This document shows, piece after piece, positions 39,301-52,208 of a DNA stretch of 64,000 nucleotides. Each line of letters begins with the position of its first letter. Position 1 is the stretch's first letter. The stretch lies in contig OZ037766.1 in NCBI GenBank assembly GCA_964035545.1, forward strand, positions 32,309,773 to 32,373,772. Reading direction: 5' to 3'. This DNA comes from Bugula neritina. Lineage: Eukaryota; Bryozoa; Gymnolaemata; Cheilostomatida; Bugulidae. A program made the position numbers and the translations under genes. Under the pieces are notes generated by a model. The model saw only the letters and a list, made by a program, of their open reading frames with translations, was not told where the DNA came from and searched no databases.

Positions 39301-40670
39301 GAGCACACAGTGCGCCAAAATAAAGCAGCCCCATTTTCTACAGTCAATGCTTTGAAGTAACAACTCTAGCAAACGAAATCCTTAACTTGTAATTTGTAGT
39401 AAAACTCACAAAGCCTACACATTGAAGGCTGCTAATGTTATTCATCCCCAAGTGCTAATCAATATTATTGAGATGAAATCATAGCCTATTACATCACACT
39501 TTATCATTGCCGATGTTGTATACTATTATAGTGGTTATGCTTCGACTACTGCTTGTGTATCAGATTATAAATTACCATAGTGATATGTTGCTAGAGTGTT
39601 AATTATTGTTTCATATTTCAAGGCCTATAAACTAATAAAACAAAGCTGATTAGTTAAATATTAAGCCAGGCATCAATTGCTTTTTTTTTAACATCCAAAC
39701 ATGATGTAACCTAGGTGATAATTACAAGAAAGTGAAGACTAGGAATAAGTGCTCAGGGCCTTAAAACTCTGAGCTCACAATTTAAAGCTTAACTGCTAAG
39801 TACTTAAAGTACCTGAGTAAAACATTATCAAAGTGCATGTAAAAGTAACAATACATCTACAAAAAGGAGGGTGAAATGAAAATAAAATTTCTTCAGATCT
39901 TCATACCAACTATTCTTGAGGTTATAACACACAAACATTTTACACACATTCTACACACAGTACAGAGAAATCACTCAATTCCCTTTGCGTACTCTGCAGT
40001 TCATACACCCTATAATATTTAAAATATATAAAAATATTTATATATGTCACACTATTTATTTTTTTCAATGACACCAAAACAATAATATTCTCTCTAGTTA
40101 AAACAGATTAGCAGAAGATACTGTATATCATTATAGATGTTTGGCAAACTTCCGGGAAAAAAATGTTAAATATTTGCATTACAAAAATAATATTAATGTT
40201 GATAACAATATATTGTGAGATAAGTCAGTTGCAGTAATTAACCTTGTTGAATTTCACAGTTGAGACATGAAAAGCAGAAAAAAGTAGACAACAAAAACTA
40301 GTTGTTGCAGATTTTTTTCTGCAGTCATTTAATGTCAGAAATGTTTGTATCACGATATAGCCCGAGAGCCACACTTTCTTCTTAGCAAAACCAAAACCAG
40401 AGATAGTTCATACTACCAGAGATCACTTATTACACAATATTACTCTTTTCAGTAATGACTGAAATTTCGTGATAGAAAATGCTGACATTAGAAGACCTTG
40501 AAAAAATCCATGGAATTATTATGGTGCAGTAAGGCATGTAAAAATGAAGAAATTGAGTATATAGTAATAGTACTACTATATAATAGTACTATTACTATTA
40601 TATATGATCAACTAATAGTGTTATTACAGCTATTATATGGATATACTGAAAGTTCTGAAAATTGAAAGGT
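36322..40670. other. gene-poor intergenic DNA
   Basis: No recognised gene. The only frame worth noting is the membrane-like one at 38012-38260. The remainder is AT-rich, without strong repeats or splice-bounded open stretches that I could support. Confidence 0.4.
38012..38260 (+). CDS. hypothetical 82-aa hydrophobic protein
   Basis: An ATG-initiated frame starting MPKMLFKIGFLIEFILFCLS, with two hydrophobic stretches (about residues 7-25 and 35-58) and a polar tail ending CQPYSH. It resembles a small two-pass membrane protein. There is no homolog I can name and no splice or expression evidence. AT-rich DNA easily yields hydrophobic frames, so this may be chance. Confidence 0.2.
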   Translation: MPKMLFKIGFLIEFILFCLSYVIFTNKFWQLRFSYWLTLFTLCVTASMALLQHILLVQINKNPSNENASTNYLYSTCQPYSH

Positions 40671-41826
40671 TTAAAGATAAGTGCGAATGGTGCCCCGAAT
40701 CTGTGCTCGGCAAACAGGACATTCGAAGAGAGCAGAAGTGCAGGAAACGCATGTTACGAGATGACCACACGGGACGAAGGTTACAGCAACTTGCTTGTCC
40801 AAGCAAACCTGAAAGAATATTTACAGTGTCCCTTTGTCTTACCAAGTCTTACAGTCACAAAAGAGTACACAAGTAGCCTCTCTGAAGGCTCATTTGAGTT
40901 TATATCAACAAGTAATAATATTATTTAAAAGAATATTTACCTTGCACGTCAGCTCTGGCTTCAACTCTTTTTCTAGAAAATACCGTAAAAAGTTGTTAGT
41001 ATTATTTATTCAAAACTCTGATCCTTGTACTTGAAGAATGGTAGTAAGTTTTCTGATATAGCTAAATTTACACCATGTCAAATAATCCATCTTTTGTCAT
41101 TCACAGGCAGATAGTTATACAAGATAATTAGCTTGGCTTACTCTTTTCATTGCTTTCAGTTTTCTCCATTGATTTTGGTTCATTCACAATGTTGTCTGTA
41201 ACGTCGCCTGTTTCCATGATCTCTTGCTTTCTTGGATCAGAACCTGATAAAATATAGCAGTCTTTCTATAGTGAAACTATCAATTAATGTTAAAAGTATA
41301 AAGCTATTTCTTCAAATAAATAAACTATTTCAGAATCACACGTTACACAAGTATAGATTTATTTTACAACAAAATTACAATCGCTTTTCATCATTTAGTT
41401 TCTTTTAGGAAATCTAAACAAACCTTTCAAGTGTTTGTCAATGATGTCTTCAATCAGCATGTGGTCATCAACCCTCTCGTAGAACATATCGAGTAGGAGG
41501 TCTGTGTCCATCACTCTCTTCTTGTCAAACTTCTCAATAGCAGCACAAAGATCTTTCAGTTGCTGCTGCTCCTCTTCGCTAGAGAACTGCAGCACAGACT
41601 GGAGAAGAATCTTCCCAACGGCAGTAGCTCCTATATCTGCGTCAACATCACTCTCCTCTGCGTCCATCAGCTCAATGAAGCTGCTGCTTGAGGTGGCAGA
41701 GGCAGCAGTCTCCACTGACTGCTTCTTCAGAGCAGCAGCCTTGTAAGCATTGTTGGGATCTGAGTACTTGACACTTGAAAGCTTTCCATTATTCTCAAAT
41801 CTTGGTTGGTTGATCAAAGTTGTCAT
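40671..41826 (-). CDS. BIR-less IAP-type RING finger protein, 224 aa
   Basis: Exons on the minus strand: 41826-41424, 41243-41142, 40972-40941 (32 nt) and 40808-40671, all in phase. The C-terminus is a complete C3HC4 RING: C178-x2-C181, C193-x-H195, C199, C202, C209 and C212. It includes FVPCGHLVTC and CPVCRAQIRGTIRTYL, the form typical of inhibitor-of-apoptosis proteins, where the RING acts as a ubiquitin E3. The first 175 residues are acidic and helical-looking (EEEQQQLKDLCAAIEKFDKK) with no BIR zinc-binding pattern; I found none upstream to 47 kb either. The start ATG lies four bases inside an exon after the TTGTACAG acceptor, so an upstream untranslated exon is likely; a candidate donor is at 43452/43451. 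Identity of the N-terminal region is unknown. Confidence 0.75.
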
Positions 41827-42252
41827 TCTCTGTACAATATAAGAGGTTCCATTTGATAACAAACTAACGCTAGTTAGACAGAATGTATAATTTTCTCACA
41901 TAAATAGGTGATTGTAAATAGCACATTGGCTAGATTCAGAAATGTAGACTATAGCAGCAGCATCTGGAATAGGAGAATGATAATTTGAACCATTGGCTAC
42001 AAAATCTGAATTGAAGATATGATGAAAGTGATGCTAGTAGATGATAGGAAATGAAGAAGCACTGTTGAAAGCACAAGTTAGTGTTTAAGTAATGCAGCTT
42101 ATACTGAAAACCCTTATCAATATGAAAGACTGCATCAGCAGATTAGTCAACGTCTCTCAGTGTGAGTATGACTTAGATTGTGAGATTCCCATTCAGCTAA
42201 GGAGGGCCAGTAAGGACCAGATCAATGTGATCCAGCTTTCAGTCCCAGCATT

Positions 42253-42355
42253 CCCATTGAGACCCAATATTCACATTGAGACCCAATATTCACGTTGAGA
42301 CCCAATATTCACGTTGAGACCCAATATTAACATTGAAACCCAATATTCACATTGA
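42253..42355. repeat. 19-bp ACATTGAGACCCAATATTC repeat
   Basis: About five units of ACRTTGAGACCCAATATTC in an otherwise featureless stretch upstream of the RING gene. Confidence 0.7.
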
Positions 42356-43451
42356 GACATTGAGTGTGACATTACCTATAAGTGAGACTCATTTACATTG
42401 CCACCGTCTACATACTATGTCTATAACTTTAATATAACTGTAACTCCAAGTGTTACTAATTAATGTAACCCTTAGGCTTATCATCATAACTATACTTACA
42501 GTTACTCCCTAGGCTTACCCCTTAGCTCTTACAGCTATAGTACATCTGCTACCTTAGATTCCTCTTAAGTCTTAGAGAAAAAGCAACATTAATCACTAAT
42601 AACTCTGACTTGCTGTAACTGAGAGTTAGAGTGTTACTGTTAGTAAATCGATCTTACTCCTAATCTTACAAGTGTTACTAATCAACATGAATATGTACTT
42701 CTAGTTGTACTCCTAATCCTATCACTATAAAATTAAGTATCACACTTGAGTTTGACTATGCCTATCATCGAATCACTATGAGTTAGTGTTACTCATACTT
42801 ATTGAGTAGGACTTTGATCGCTAACAGTAACTATCACTGCCGTATCACTATAATTTAGATACAATGGTATTTTATTTCCTGTACAGTTGCAGTTGTTGAG
42901 AGTAAGTTAATTTCATTTCATGCTTACAGTTACAGTTACTTATAGTTAGTAACTTACATCTACACTATGACTATGAGTATGACTAACACTAAGAGTAAAA
43001 CTAAAGGTAAAACTAAAATTGCTATCCGCCTATTGTACTCAGAGTAATACTAAAACTAGCGCAGTAACAGTACTCATTACTGGGAGCGGGGCAATAGAAT
43101 AAGAAACTCAAACCGAAAGAGCAAAATCATAATGAGAATCAGAATGACTTTAACCTTATCTTGCCTGTAGGCTGTAATTCAGGTTGTGGCTACGTCTCCT
43201 GCTAGCCAAGTGTTGGCTTGCTGATTAAGTTTAACATCAACAGTAACACTAACTAACTTAAATTCATAAACTTACCCTTAGAAGTTAGAAGTTTTAGTTA
43301 GAGTTACACTGACTTACTCTTACTCTTAGTTTTACTTTTATAATCAGTTCAAGTTGTATCTCAGACACGTTTTTAGAGTAGCTGTGAGTTGGTTTGAAAT
43401 TATATGTCAACTTTCAATTGATTTTTGACAAAATAAAACAGTGGTACTTAC

Positions 43452-46400
43452 GTAGGCAAAGGCCTATCTGATGAAAGTCACTATGACTGCGTGTAAGCAC
43501 GAAGGGTATTCAGGAAAAAATGATTATTAAGATGCTAGTCACGCAAGTTTATAGCAACTAGAAACTCAGGAGAAGGCAACATTGGTATTCGGAATTTCCA
43601 ACGATGAGGAAATTTCATCAATGCCGAATTAAAGTATTATGAAATCAAGGTTAGAATATTTTCTCATTAATATTATTATTATTCTTGTTATTATAACCAT
43701 AATATGACCATAATATTAAAGAGTTGCGAGCTGCAGCTAACAGAAATTTCCTTTCCTCTATCTAACTGGTCACTCATTACTAAAACGAGCTTGTAACATT
43801 GATCTTTGATTCAAAATGTGATCACATTTTTCATAGCAATAATAATTGATTCAACTTATATAACCAACATCACACCTAATTTTGAACTTATTCGAAGTGA
43901 TCATCACATTGAACCACCCTAGAGGAAAGAAATGGGGCTTGTAGCACATATAGGTCTTTATGCAGTTATTATGCAGTCATTGTGCAATAGTCATACACAG
44001 TAAGTACCGTACAAGTACCTGTTGGGCACTTCATCCTGTCTATTATGTGACTATCTCTGAGATATACATTGCCTTGAATCTGAACAGTTTTCAGATACCT
44101 GTCAGTCCTTAGAATAAACCTATTCAGGTACTGTTAGCTCCTACTGATGGAGGGGGGGGGGATAGGGGGTGTCCCCTTACTGGGAGGAGGGGGTGAGTCT
44201 ATATAGTGCTTATATAGAGTTAAAGTTGGCTTGTTAACCAGCACAGATCTGATCTATTGCTTCCTGCTGTGTGTACATTTATCTAATATTCAGAAAAAAA
44301 ACTTAATTACAGTAAGAAATACATGCTGCTGACCTGCTATAATAACTTTAAACAGATTGGTTGGTCTACTCAAACATGTAGAGATTTATATGTATATTAT
44401 TATTATAATTTGGTAATTTTTATGGAATATACATTCATGCAGTTGAATAAATAGAATTATGTGTGTAGTTTAACTGTAAAACAGTAAGTTAAGAAAATTA
44501 GGACCTGTCGGTGAATTAATCAAGCTCTTTTAGTTTTGTTTTTGTGAATTAGCATAGCACAGGCCTTATGCCACCAGAATTGAAGCAAGCATTGAATTTT
44601 TAAGATATCCTACTCATCTTATGTACAAGAATGAAGCTGTAACTGTATAATTATTATATACTCCACAACATGCATTACTACGTTTTACAGCTGTACAATG
44701 CTATTATAGGTGTAACCCTATAATTCATTTTCTCCAGTATTTGTACAACAAATGCCTAGTTGATGTTTAAATTGGCAGCTGACTTTGAAGAATGAATATT
44801 ATTTATAAATAACATACATTACATATATCACTATTTGAACGCCTGCATATACACTCACCCTACAATACACTATACTGCATATGCACAACATACAACATGT
44901 AATAGCATTTTTCTTTACCTATTTTTGTTTTATTGGTTTTATTTTATTTTATTTTTTAGAGGCCTATATTATTTTTTACTTACTACGTCACTATAATTGT
45001 TGTTAAGAAATTATAATAATGTATACATGCATGCATGTTCGTAAACATGTACAAGTACATAATATGTGTGTATTGTAACACACTTGCATGCACATACACA
45101 CACAATCTACGTGCAGTCTTCACAGTCTACATAGTAGCCTATAGAATATAGATAGTACAGATAATGCTCTCTTTGTTCGCCAACTCCACATGTTATAATA
45201 TTATTATAATTATTTTAAAGCCGTGCTTATCTAACTAGAGTTGTCCACTCTTCACAGATGAGCGCGTGCCGGTTTAGTGCGCGGAAACCTTCAACTTTGA
45301 TTGCCTCTAATGACAAGTTTAAGTTATTGGTTGCTGATGACTTCAGCGAGTCCTGTGTCAGACTCATAGTCGTAGGATTTGGTATTGCACAGGTTATAAT
45401 TAGAATATTTAATATTTATGCAATTACTAACAGTAGACCGGACAGTTTTTATGCAAAAATATTTCATGATTTTGTTAACCTTCCAAGTTTTCTCACCTAG
45501 ACAACTGTGCCTGTAGTCCTGCACGGGTAGCTCCAAGCTGAAGCTGTATCAGTATCACTATCAGTTAAACTCATTGTTGATTGTTCAATTAGTATTACTA
45601 TTACTATTAGTATTACTATTAGTATTAGTGTTACTAATTAGTAATTAGTATTATTCCATTACTGATTTAATTAGTCATTAGTTATTACTTTCTCTTTTAA
45701 TTTCGGCCTTTCCAAAGTCAAGACTAACAGTAACACTGATGCTCATATTTATGCTTAATCCTTTGCACTATCACTAGCACTTTGACTTTGTGACTATCAA
45801 TGTAAAACTAAATGTGTGCAGCCACGCTACAGTGATACTGATACTAATTCTTGATAATTGCATTCACTTACAGTTACAGTTCCTCACTAGTATTACTAGA
45901 AGTTACTGTTAGTGTTAGTCATGTTATTAGTGAAATATTATTACTCTTACAGTATTACTATTACTATTAGTATTAGCATCCCCTATCAGTATCAGTTAAT
46001 AGACTTAGTAAGTAGCTAGCTAACTACTAGTACTAGGTCTAGATTACTAGTAGTACGTCTACTAGTAGTACGTCTACTAGTAGTACGTCTACTAGTAGTA
46101 GTACTAGTTAATAAGTATGACATTAACTTTGAGTGGTTAACAGTAAACTGAATGATAAAATGAAAATGACTCAATGTCATTGCATTTGATGATGGCAATC
46201 AATTTTATTTTTAAAAGACAAGCAGTTGCACTGACTCACAGTTACTATCAGTATCATTATGACTATCATGTTGAATAACTGCAAGCAAATCAAGTCATGG
46301 TGATGATTTAAAAGTTAGTATGTGGTATGTGACTAAGTCGATCAGGTTCAACACTTGATAGTCAATTGACCTGCATGTTTCAGTCTGTAGTTCAATCAAT

Positions 46401-47041
46401 AATATACCACAGATTTATATTAAGTAATGTATTTTATATACTTAATATTGTGATGTATGCAATAGTTTTAGTTGTTTTAAAGTGACTATTTCAGTATTTA
46501 TCTGTAATAAATAAAAAATAATGCTAATGCCAATAGTAATACTAATAATAATACAGATAGGAATAATGGCATGAGCCAGAGATAAAAAACAACTCACTTT
46601 GATTGTGTAGATATTGGGGCCACATTACCATCAGATGCCCACCCTGGCCTATTGCGCAATAAGTTTGTGTTCTAGCCACTAGACAGGGCTGTTTCTCGGC
46701 CTGAGATAAATTGCATTTTAAATACGGCAGGTTTAAATCTTTGTATTACTAAAACGCTGTTCAATCGTTATGATTAAACAACTTTATTAATACGCTTGCT
46801 ATAAATTAGATTGTGCAACTTGCCACCAGTTTAAAGGCTTACAGGAGAAAGTCAGTTTATATTGTCAAGTTAAATGAAGTCCATAGATATTAGTCAGTCA
46901 GTCAAGTCAATCATCTAAACAAGTATAACTAGTCTCAGTTCTGTTTGCAATTCCTTGAGGTATAGTTACTATTAGTGATTGTAATGTACTCATAGTTAAA
47001 GTGTTGATTATGCTTATGCATATGCAGTTATAACTGTGTCA

Positions 47042-47077
<36 letters not shown>

Positions 47078-47190
47078 GCGTGTGGTCTGCGTGTGCGTAT
47101 GTGTGTTTTGCTAGCTACTCATCATGTTAGCTTTATTGTTATTAGAGTAGAATTTATTGAACTTTAAAAATAGATTTTATTTTATTAGAT
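43452..47190. other. intergenic, low-complexity, one candidate exon
   Basis: Contains a possible untranslated first exon of the RING gene ending at 43452 (TAC/GTAAGT on the minus strand). It also has many TAGTATTACTATTACTAG-like tracts (about 45580-45980), an ACTAGTAGTACGTCT 15-mer array (about 46030-46108) and a short TG run (about 47045-47085). No complete gene is visible apart from the candidate exon at 45258. Confidence 0.4.
45258..45401 (+). CDS. candidate 5' coding exon of unknown gene (or PGK upstream exon)
   Basis: A CTCTTCACAG acceptor-like sequence directly precedes ATG. The frame begins MSACRFSARKPSTLIASND and continues KLLVADDFSES to GFGIAQ, with possible donors at 45380 (TTTG/GTATTG) and after GCACAG (GTTATA). 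The stretch is locally GC-richer than its surroundings. With the TTTG/GTATTG donor the phase would fit the PGK exon 1 acceptor (TTATTAG/ATATG), giving an N-terminal extension. That is speculative and I do not recognise the peptide. Confidence 0.3.
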
Positions 47191-50100
47191 ATGAGTTCTC
47201 TGAATAAACTAAGCGTTGACGGAGTAGAGTTGAAAGACCAGCGTGTTCTTATCAGGTAATGTTAGTTACTGATTGTGTTAGTGCAAAATCCAATTGTTAA
47301 TCGTTATAAACTTATAAATTCAAACCAACAATAATATATTGATCTTTTTAATAATTTAATCATCAATTACCTTTCATGTCGGCATCATATAAATATCGGA
47401 ATGACAGCATTTGATGTATTGATGTCTAATAATTTATTGATTTAAATATATGTGGTTATTTTTGTAATAATGTTGATTATTGCACACATTACATCTTGTT
47501 TAAGTATTTTGAAACAGCATTCATCTTTGGAGTCGTCTGCACTTTGTACTGTGAAAGTTTATAAGTACTGTTATTGCAGGGTGGATTTCAATGTCCCACT
47601 GAAAGAGTCTACAATTACAAATAACCAGAGGTATGTTTGTACTGAGAATTATCTACAAAATTCTGTTAGAATACATTTTAATTTATATTATTCAAGCATT
47701 TTGAAATTTTTCATGTTGACAATCGATATCCAACTAGGTGGGTAATAATTTTCTCCAGTTGAAAATTATGCTGAAATCCATGTTTCTAAAGTGATAATCT
47801 ACTTATTGTAAGACCCATTTAAAGTATATACTTAATGTTTTACTTACAGCAGGCTGTTACTATTTTTTTTAAGTTAAGATATTGGTTGATTAAAAAGATT
47901 GGATTAGCAGAAGATTTTGTAGTTTCAGATCTCTGATTATCCAGAATATTCTGTAGGATTGTAGCTGCGGTTCCTACAATCCAGCATGCCCTGGACTCGG
48001 GAGCTAAGTCTGTGGTGTTGATGAGTCACCTTGGTCGACCAGACGGTAAAAGACAAGAGAAATACTCTCTCAAACCTGTCGCTGCCGAGCTGGAAAAGTT
48101 GCTGTCCAGGTAAAGGCAGTTAGTTACTTTCCAGCCATCACCTGCAAACTACTGTGACAGGTGCTGCAGCTGTATGTCTACTTATAGGGCGTGTAGAACT
48201 AATGGTTTACTACCAGCATAGGGGGAGGGGGGAGGTGTTTGAAGTCTTAACTAAAGATAACAGCTGGGTTTCACTAAACCTCAGCATCTCAGTGACTCAC
48301 AGCTTTATGTTCTTCTATCTGTTACAACATAATATTATAATATTCTAAAATGTCTTATATTGTTATTGTATAATATATTACATCATTGTATTGAAATGTT
48401 ACAATATATTACACCATTGTATTATAATATTACAATATATTACACCATTGTATTATAATATTACAATATATTACATCATTGTATTGTTATGTTATGTATG
48501 ACCATACAGGAAGGTTAACATGCTGTCAGACTGTGTGGGAGAGGAAGTACAGGCAGCGTGTGCGGACCCTACACCTGGTTCTGTGATACTCCTAGAGAAT
48601 CTCCGATTCCACCCAGAGGAGGAAGGGAGCTCCAAGGATGACGCAGGGAAGAAGGTCTGTTGATTAATGCGTGCCCCTTCTGGTGCCACCCCCCCCTCCC
48701 CAATGTACTTTATCGGTAGTTTGAGGCTTGTGTTTATAGAATGCTGTTTCTACTCATATTGTACACTCTCCTTGACCTTTCTAGTCTACACGCTGTTTGA
48801 TATCATGAGTACTGTACACCTGTACTGCTTGTCGACAGGTGAAGGCATCGCCAGAAGCTGTGGCAGCATTCCGAGACTCGCTGACTCGTCTGGGTGACGT
48901 CTATGTGAACGATGCGTTTGGCACGGCTCATCGGGCTCATAGGTAATCTCTCTGTCTGTGTGTCTGTCTCTCTGTGTGTCTGTTGCTCTGTCTCTCCGTC
49001 TGTCTGTCTGTCTGTGTGTCTGTTGCTCTCTCTGTTGTTCTCTCTGTTGCTCTCTCTGTTGCTCTCTCTGTTGCTCTCTCTGTTGCTCTCTCTGTTGCTC
49101 TGTCTGTTGCTCTCCCTGTTGCTCTCTCTGTTGCTCTCTCTGTTGCTCTGTTATAATGTCTGTCTGTTTGTAAGAATTAATAAAGTAAATTAAATAAGAA
49201 TGAGTAAGTTTAATAAAATAGTATCCTATTGTTATTTACATGTCGACATGACTTCTGTTACCAGCTCAATGGTCGGTGTGAATCTGTCCCAGAGGGCATC
49301 TGGTTTCCTCCTCAAGAAGGAGTTGGCTTACTTCGCTAAAGCCTTGGAGAACCCGGAGAAACCTTTCCTCGCTATACTCGGAGGGTATGTCACTCTACCG
49401 CGGTATTGTAACGTCACACTTGGTGTTTATACTCGGAGAGTATGTCACTCTACTACGGTATTGTAGCGTCACACTTGGTGTTTATACTCGGAGGGTATGT
49501 CACTCTACTACGGTATTGTAACGTCACACTTGTTGTTTATACTCGGAGGGTATGTCACTCTACTACGGTATTGTAACGTCACACTTGTTGTTTATACTCG
49601 GAGGGTATGTCACTCTACTACGGTATTGTAGCGTAACGCTTGATGTTTATAGTCGGAGGGTATGTCACTCTACCACGTTATTGTAATGTCACACGTGCTG
49701 TTTATACTCGGAGGGTATGTCACTCTACCACGGTATTTATCAGCCTGGAATCTGGAAGAGTGTTCAGATTAGTTGTGGTTTGTGAGCTGAAGGGGGGGGG
49801 AGTGGGAATTGTGTTCTCTAAATCTAAATTCTGTTCTGCAGAGCAAAGGTGAAGGACAAAATACAGCTGATAGACAACATGTTGGACAAAGTGAACGAGA
49901 TGATAATAGGAGGCGGTATGGCCTTCACCTTTCTCAAAGTGCTTCAGGGTATGAAGGTCAGTCTATAAAAATATATAGACTCTAAGTCTATATACTGTCT
50001 ATATACTATCTATTCTCTCTCTATTCTCTCTCTATAATCTATATACTGTGTCTATAATATTCTCTCTATATACTGTGTCTATAATATACTCTCTATATAC

Positions 50101-51420
50101 TGTGTCTATAATATACTCTCTATATACTGTGTCTATATACTCTCTGTATCTATATAGATAGGAAGTTCACTGTATGACGAAGAGGGGGCAGAAATAGTCC
50201 CAAAACTAATGGAGAAAGCAGAGAAGAACGGGGTGAAGCTACACCTGCCCGTTGACTTTGTCACAGCGTCTAAGTTTGCTGAAGATGCGGATGTGGGAGG
50301 AGCAACTATTGCTGGTGGCATTCCTGACGGCTGGCTTGTAAGTTTATTTTAGTGTTTTTTTTATAGAATATGTAAGGTTATTGAATTGTATAACTATGAT
50401 TAATTTATAGAATAAATATATGCTTCTATGTTATAGAATACTTATGCTTATGTTATCGCGTTTAAGTATGATTATTGTATTGTATTATTCAGAGAATTTA
50501 GATAACCTTGATATTATAGTATCGCAGACATTCATTCACTTGTATCTAACATCACATTTGCTTAATGCTGATTGGCTAACACTTGTAGGGTCTGGACACC
50601 GGCAAAGAGTCGGCTAAGATGTTCACCGAGATTATTTCTCGTGCCAAGTTGATTGTATGGAACGGACCAGTAGGCGTGTTCGAATGGGCCAATTTTGCCT
50701 CTGGAACTAAAACTATGATGGATGACGTTGTGGCAGCAACTATGAAGGGCGTCACTACAATCATAGGTACGTCTTGCTGTCTCGGTGTCTCACAGTCTAA
50801 GCTAGAAGTTTCCAGAAGTTTCAAAACGTAATTGTCGATGCTTTTATAAAATATTGCAAAACCAGAAAACTGTAGAGTTGATGTGAACTGCTTTATAAAC
50901 AGTTCAGTTTGTGGGAGTTGCTTCCCTTTGCAGTGTTGCTAAGTTAGTAAATTCAATACGACCAGTCATCTGCAGTTTAAAGTATTTATTCTAACTGAGT
51001 ATTCAGAAGAGGCTGTGGTTTGAAAAGATGCCATGTTATGTAATATGCTGTCGTTATGGTAGGTGGTGGTGACACAGCAACTGCTGCTGCCAAGTGGAAT
51101 ACTGAGGACAAGGTCAGCCATGTTAGTACCGGGGGCGGAGCTAGTTTAGAACTGCTTGAAGGTTTGTCAACATTCACTTTCTACTCTTTTCGTTATTATT
51201 TATCAATTTATAATTAATATATTGCCATCGGTTATATTATCAAAACACACCATTAAAAACTAAAAATTTTCCCATTTAAGTAATAAAGCACTATTATAGA
51301 GTATTTATTGCTATGATACATACAATATAATCTCACGTTATTACAATTATAAAATATTCCCACAATGCCGTGTTGACAGGTAAAGAGCTCCCTGGAGTGT
51401 CAGCACTATCAGATCTGTAG
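47191..51420 (+). CDS. PGK: phosphoglycerate kinase, complete, 11 coding exons
   Basis: Exons 47191-47255, 47580-47630, 47957-48109, 48510-48654, 48839-48942, 49265-49384, 49842-49956, 50158-50337, 50589-50766, 51063-51161 and 51380-51420 join in phase to 416 aa, one residue short of the human length. It catalyses 1,3-bisphosphoglycerate + ADP to 3-phosphoglycerate + ATP in cytosolic glycolysis. N-domain motifs: [30 protein letters not shown] and [13 protein letters not shown]. Hinge and C-domain motifs: [39 protein letters not shown] and [18 protein letters not shown]. The start [14 protein letters not shown] matches the usual N-terminus. An acceptor just before the ATG suggests a 5' untranslated exon. 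Introns 3, 5, 6 and 7 hold tandem repeats. A poly(A) signal lies at 51658-51663. Confidence 0.97.
48951..49150. repeat. CTGTCTGTTGCTCTCTCTG repeat in PGK intron 5
   Basis: Starts 8 bp after the exon 5 donor. TGTCTGTC runs give way to about ten 12-bp TCTCTGTTGCTC units. Confidence 0.85.
49373..49735 (+). repeat. 55-bp array repeating the PGK exon 6 tail and its 5' splice site
   Basis: TATACTCGGAGG/GTATGTCAC occurs at 49373 (genuine exon end plus donor), then starts again at 49428, 49483, 49538, 49593, 49648 and 49703, an exact spacing of 55 bp. Each unit goes on with CTCTACTACGGTATTG and CGTCACACTTG. The array spans most of the first 350 bp of intron 6. Confidence 0.95.
49990..50150. repeat. 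TATATACTGTGTCTATAATA-type array in PGK intron 7
   Basis: Four to five units of roughly 27 bp run to within about 10 bp of the exon 8 acceptor TCTATATAG/ATAGG. Confidence 0.8.
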
Positions 51421-52208
51421 CAGAAGGGCCCTTTATGGTGGAGAGATTATTGCGGTGTGCATTACGTCATTAAGCTGAATAATAACCCAACTTCTACTCG
51501 TCTTCATGCTGTGCATTCCTAAGGACTGTTAGAAGTCATGTGACTAGATGTAGTCATGTGACCAGATAGATGTGTGTTGCACTGCTATATAACTATGTTG
51601 TGTATTTTTATCAGTAGATAGAGAATTTGAGGTGCTGAGTTTTAACTTTATACTATAAATAAATTGGATACTTTTCTACAATCATTCTTTATAAAGCTTA
51701 CACTTTTCTTCATATGATAGTATAGTACATGGATAATGGTAATGCATACTACAGATAATGGCATGCTGTGATAGAACAGGATTGATATAAGCAGCTGCTA
51801 GTACTGCTATGATACACGCAAGAACCAGGGCATAACAGTGCACTGTTTTAAGTGAATGCAATACTGTTGATAGAACAGCTTTGTCATTTGTCTCCACTAT
51901 GTACAAGCATAGCTCGCCATACCAAACACAATGTATACAGAGGTAGACATACATATATTGTATCATTTGTTTACATATATAATCAGAAATTAAAAAATAA
52001 AATGATTTATAAGAGGAAAGTACATAAAAATTGTAAAGTAAAACAAATTCAAGACATGTGAGGATGATATAAATATGCATATATTGGATATAATTGACAG
52101 TATATTGATGGAACAACAAAACGGCATACATTTAATCACCCCCATGGAATACTATCACAAATATTGATGATATCGTACACGTAAACTGATGACATCATCA
52201 CACTGTTT
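51421..52208. other. convergent 3' regions of PGK and RRM1
   Basis: 788 bp between the two stop codons. It holds the PGK poly(A) signal near 51658. A 149-codon minus-strand frame at 51682-52131 has no recognisable motif and lies in untranslated or intergenic DNA. Confidence 0.5.

Noticed and set aside
41128-41141. Stop codon TAA ending the RING gene early (SKPS terminus)
   Set aside because: A GTAAGC donor at 41141 lies before this stop and splices in phase to exons completing the C3HC4 pattern. A short isoform remains possible.
41424-41862. Single-exon 155-residue protein
   Set aside because: Donor and acceptor sites and phase join it to three further exons that complete a RING domain.
51682-52131. 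149-codon minus-strand frame after PGK
   Set aside because: Biased AT-rich composition, no motif, and located between the two convergent 3' ends.
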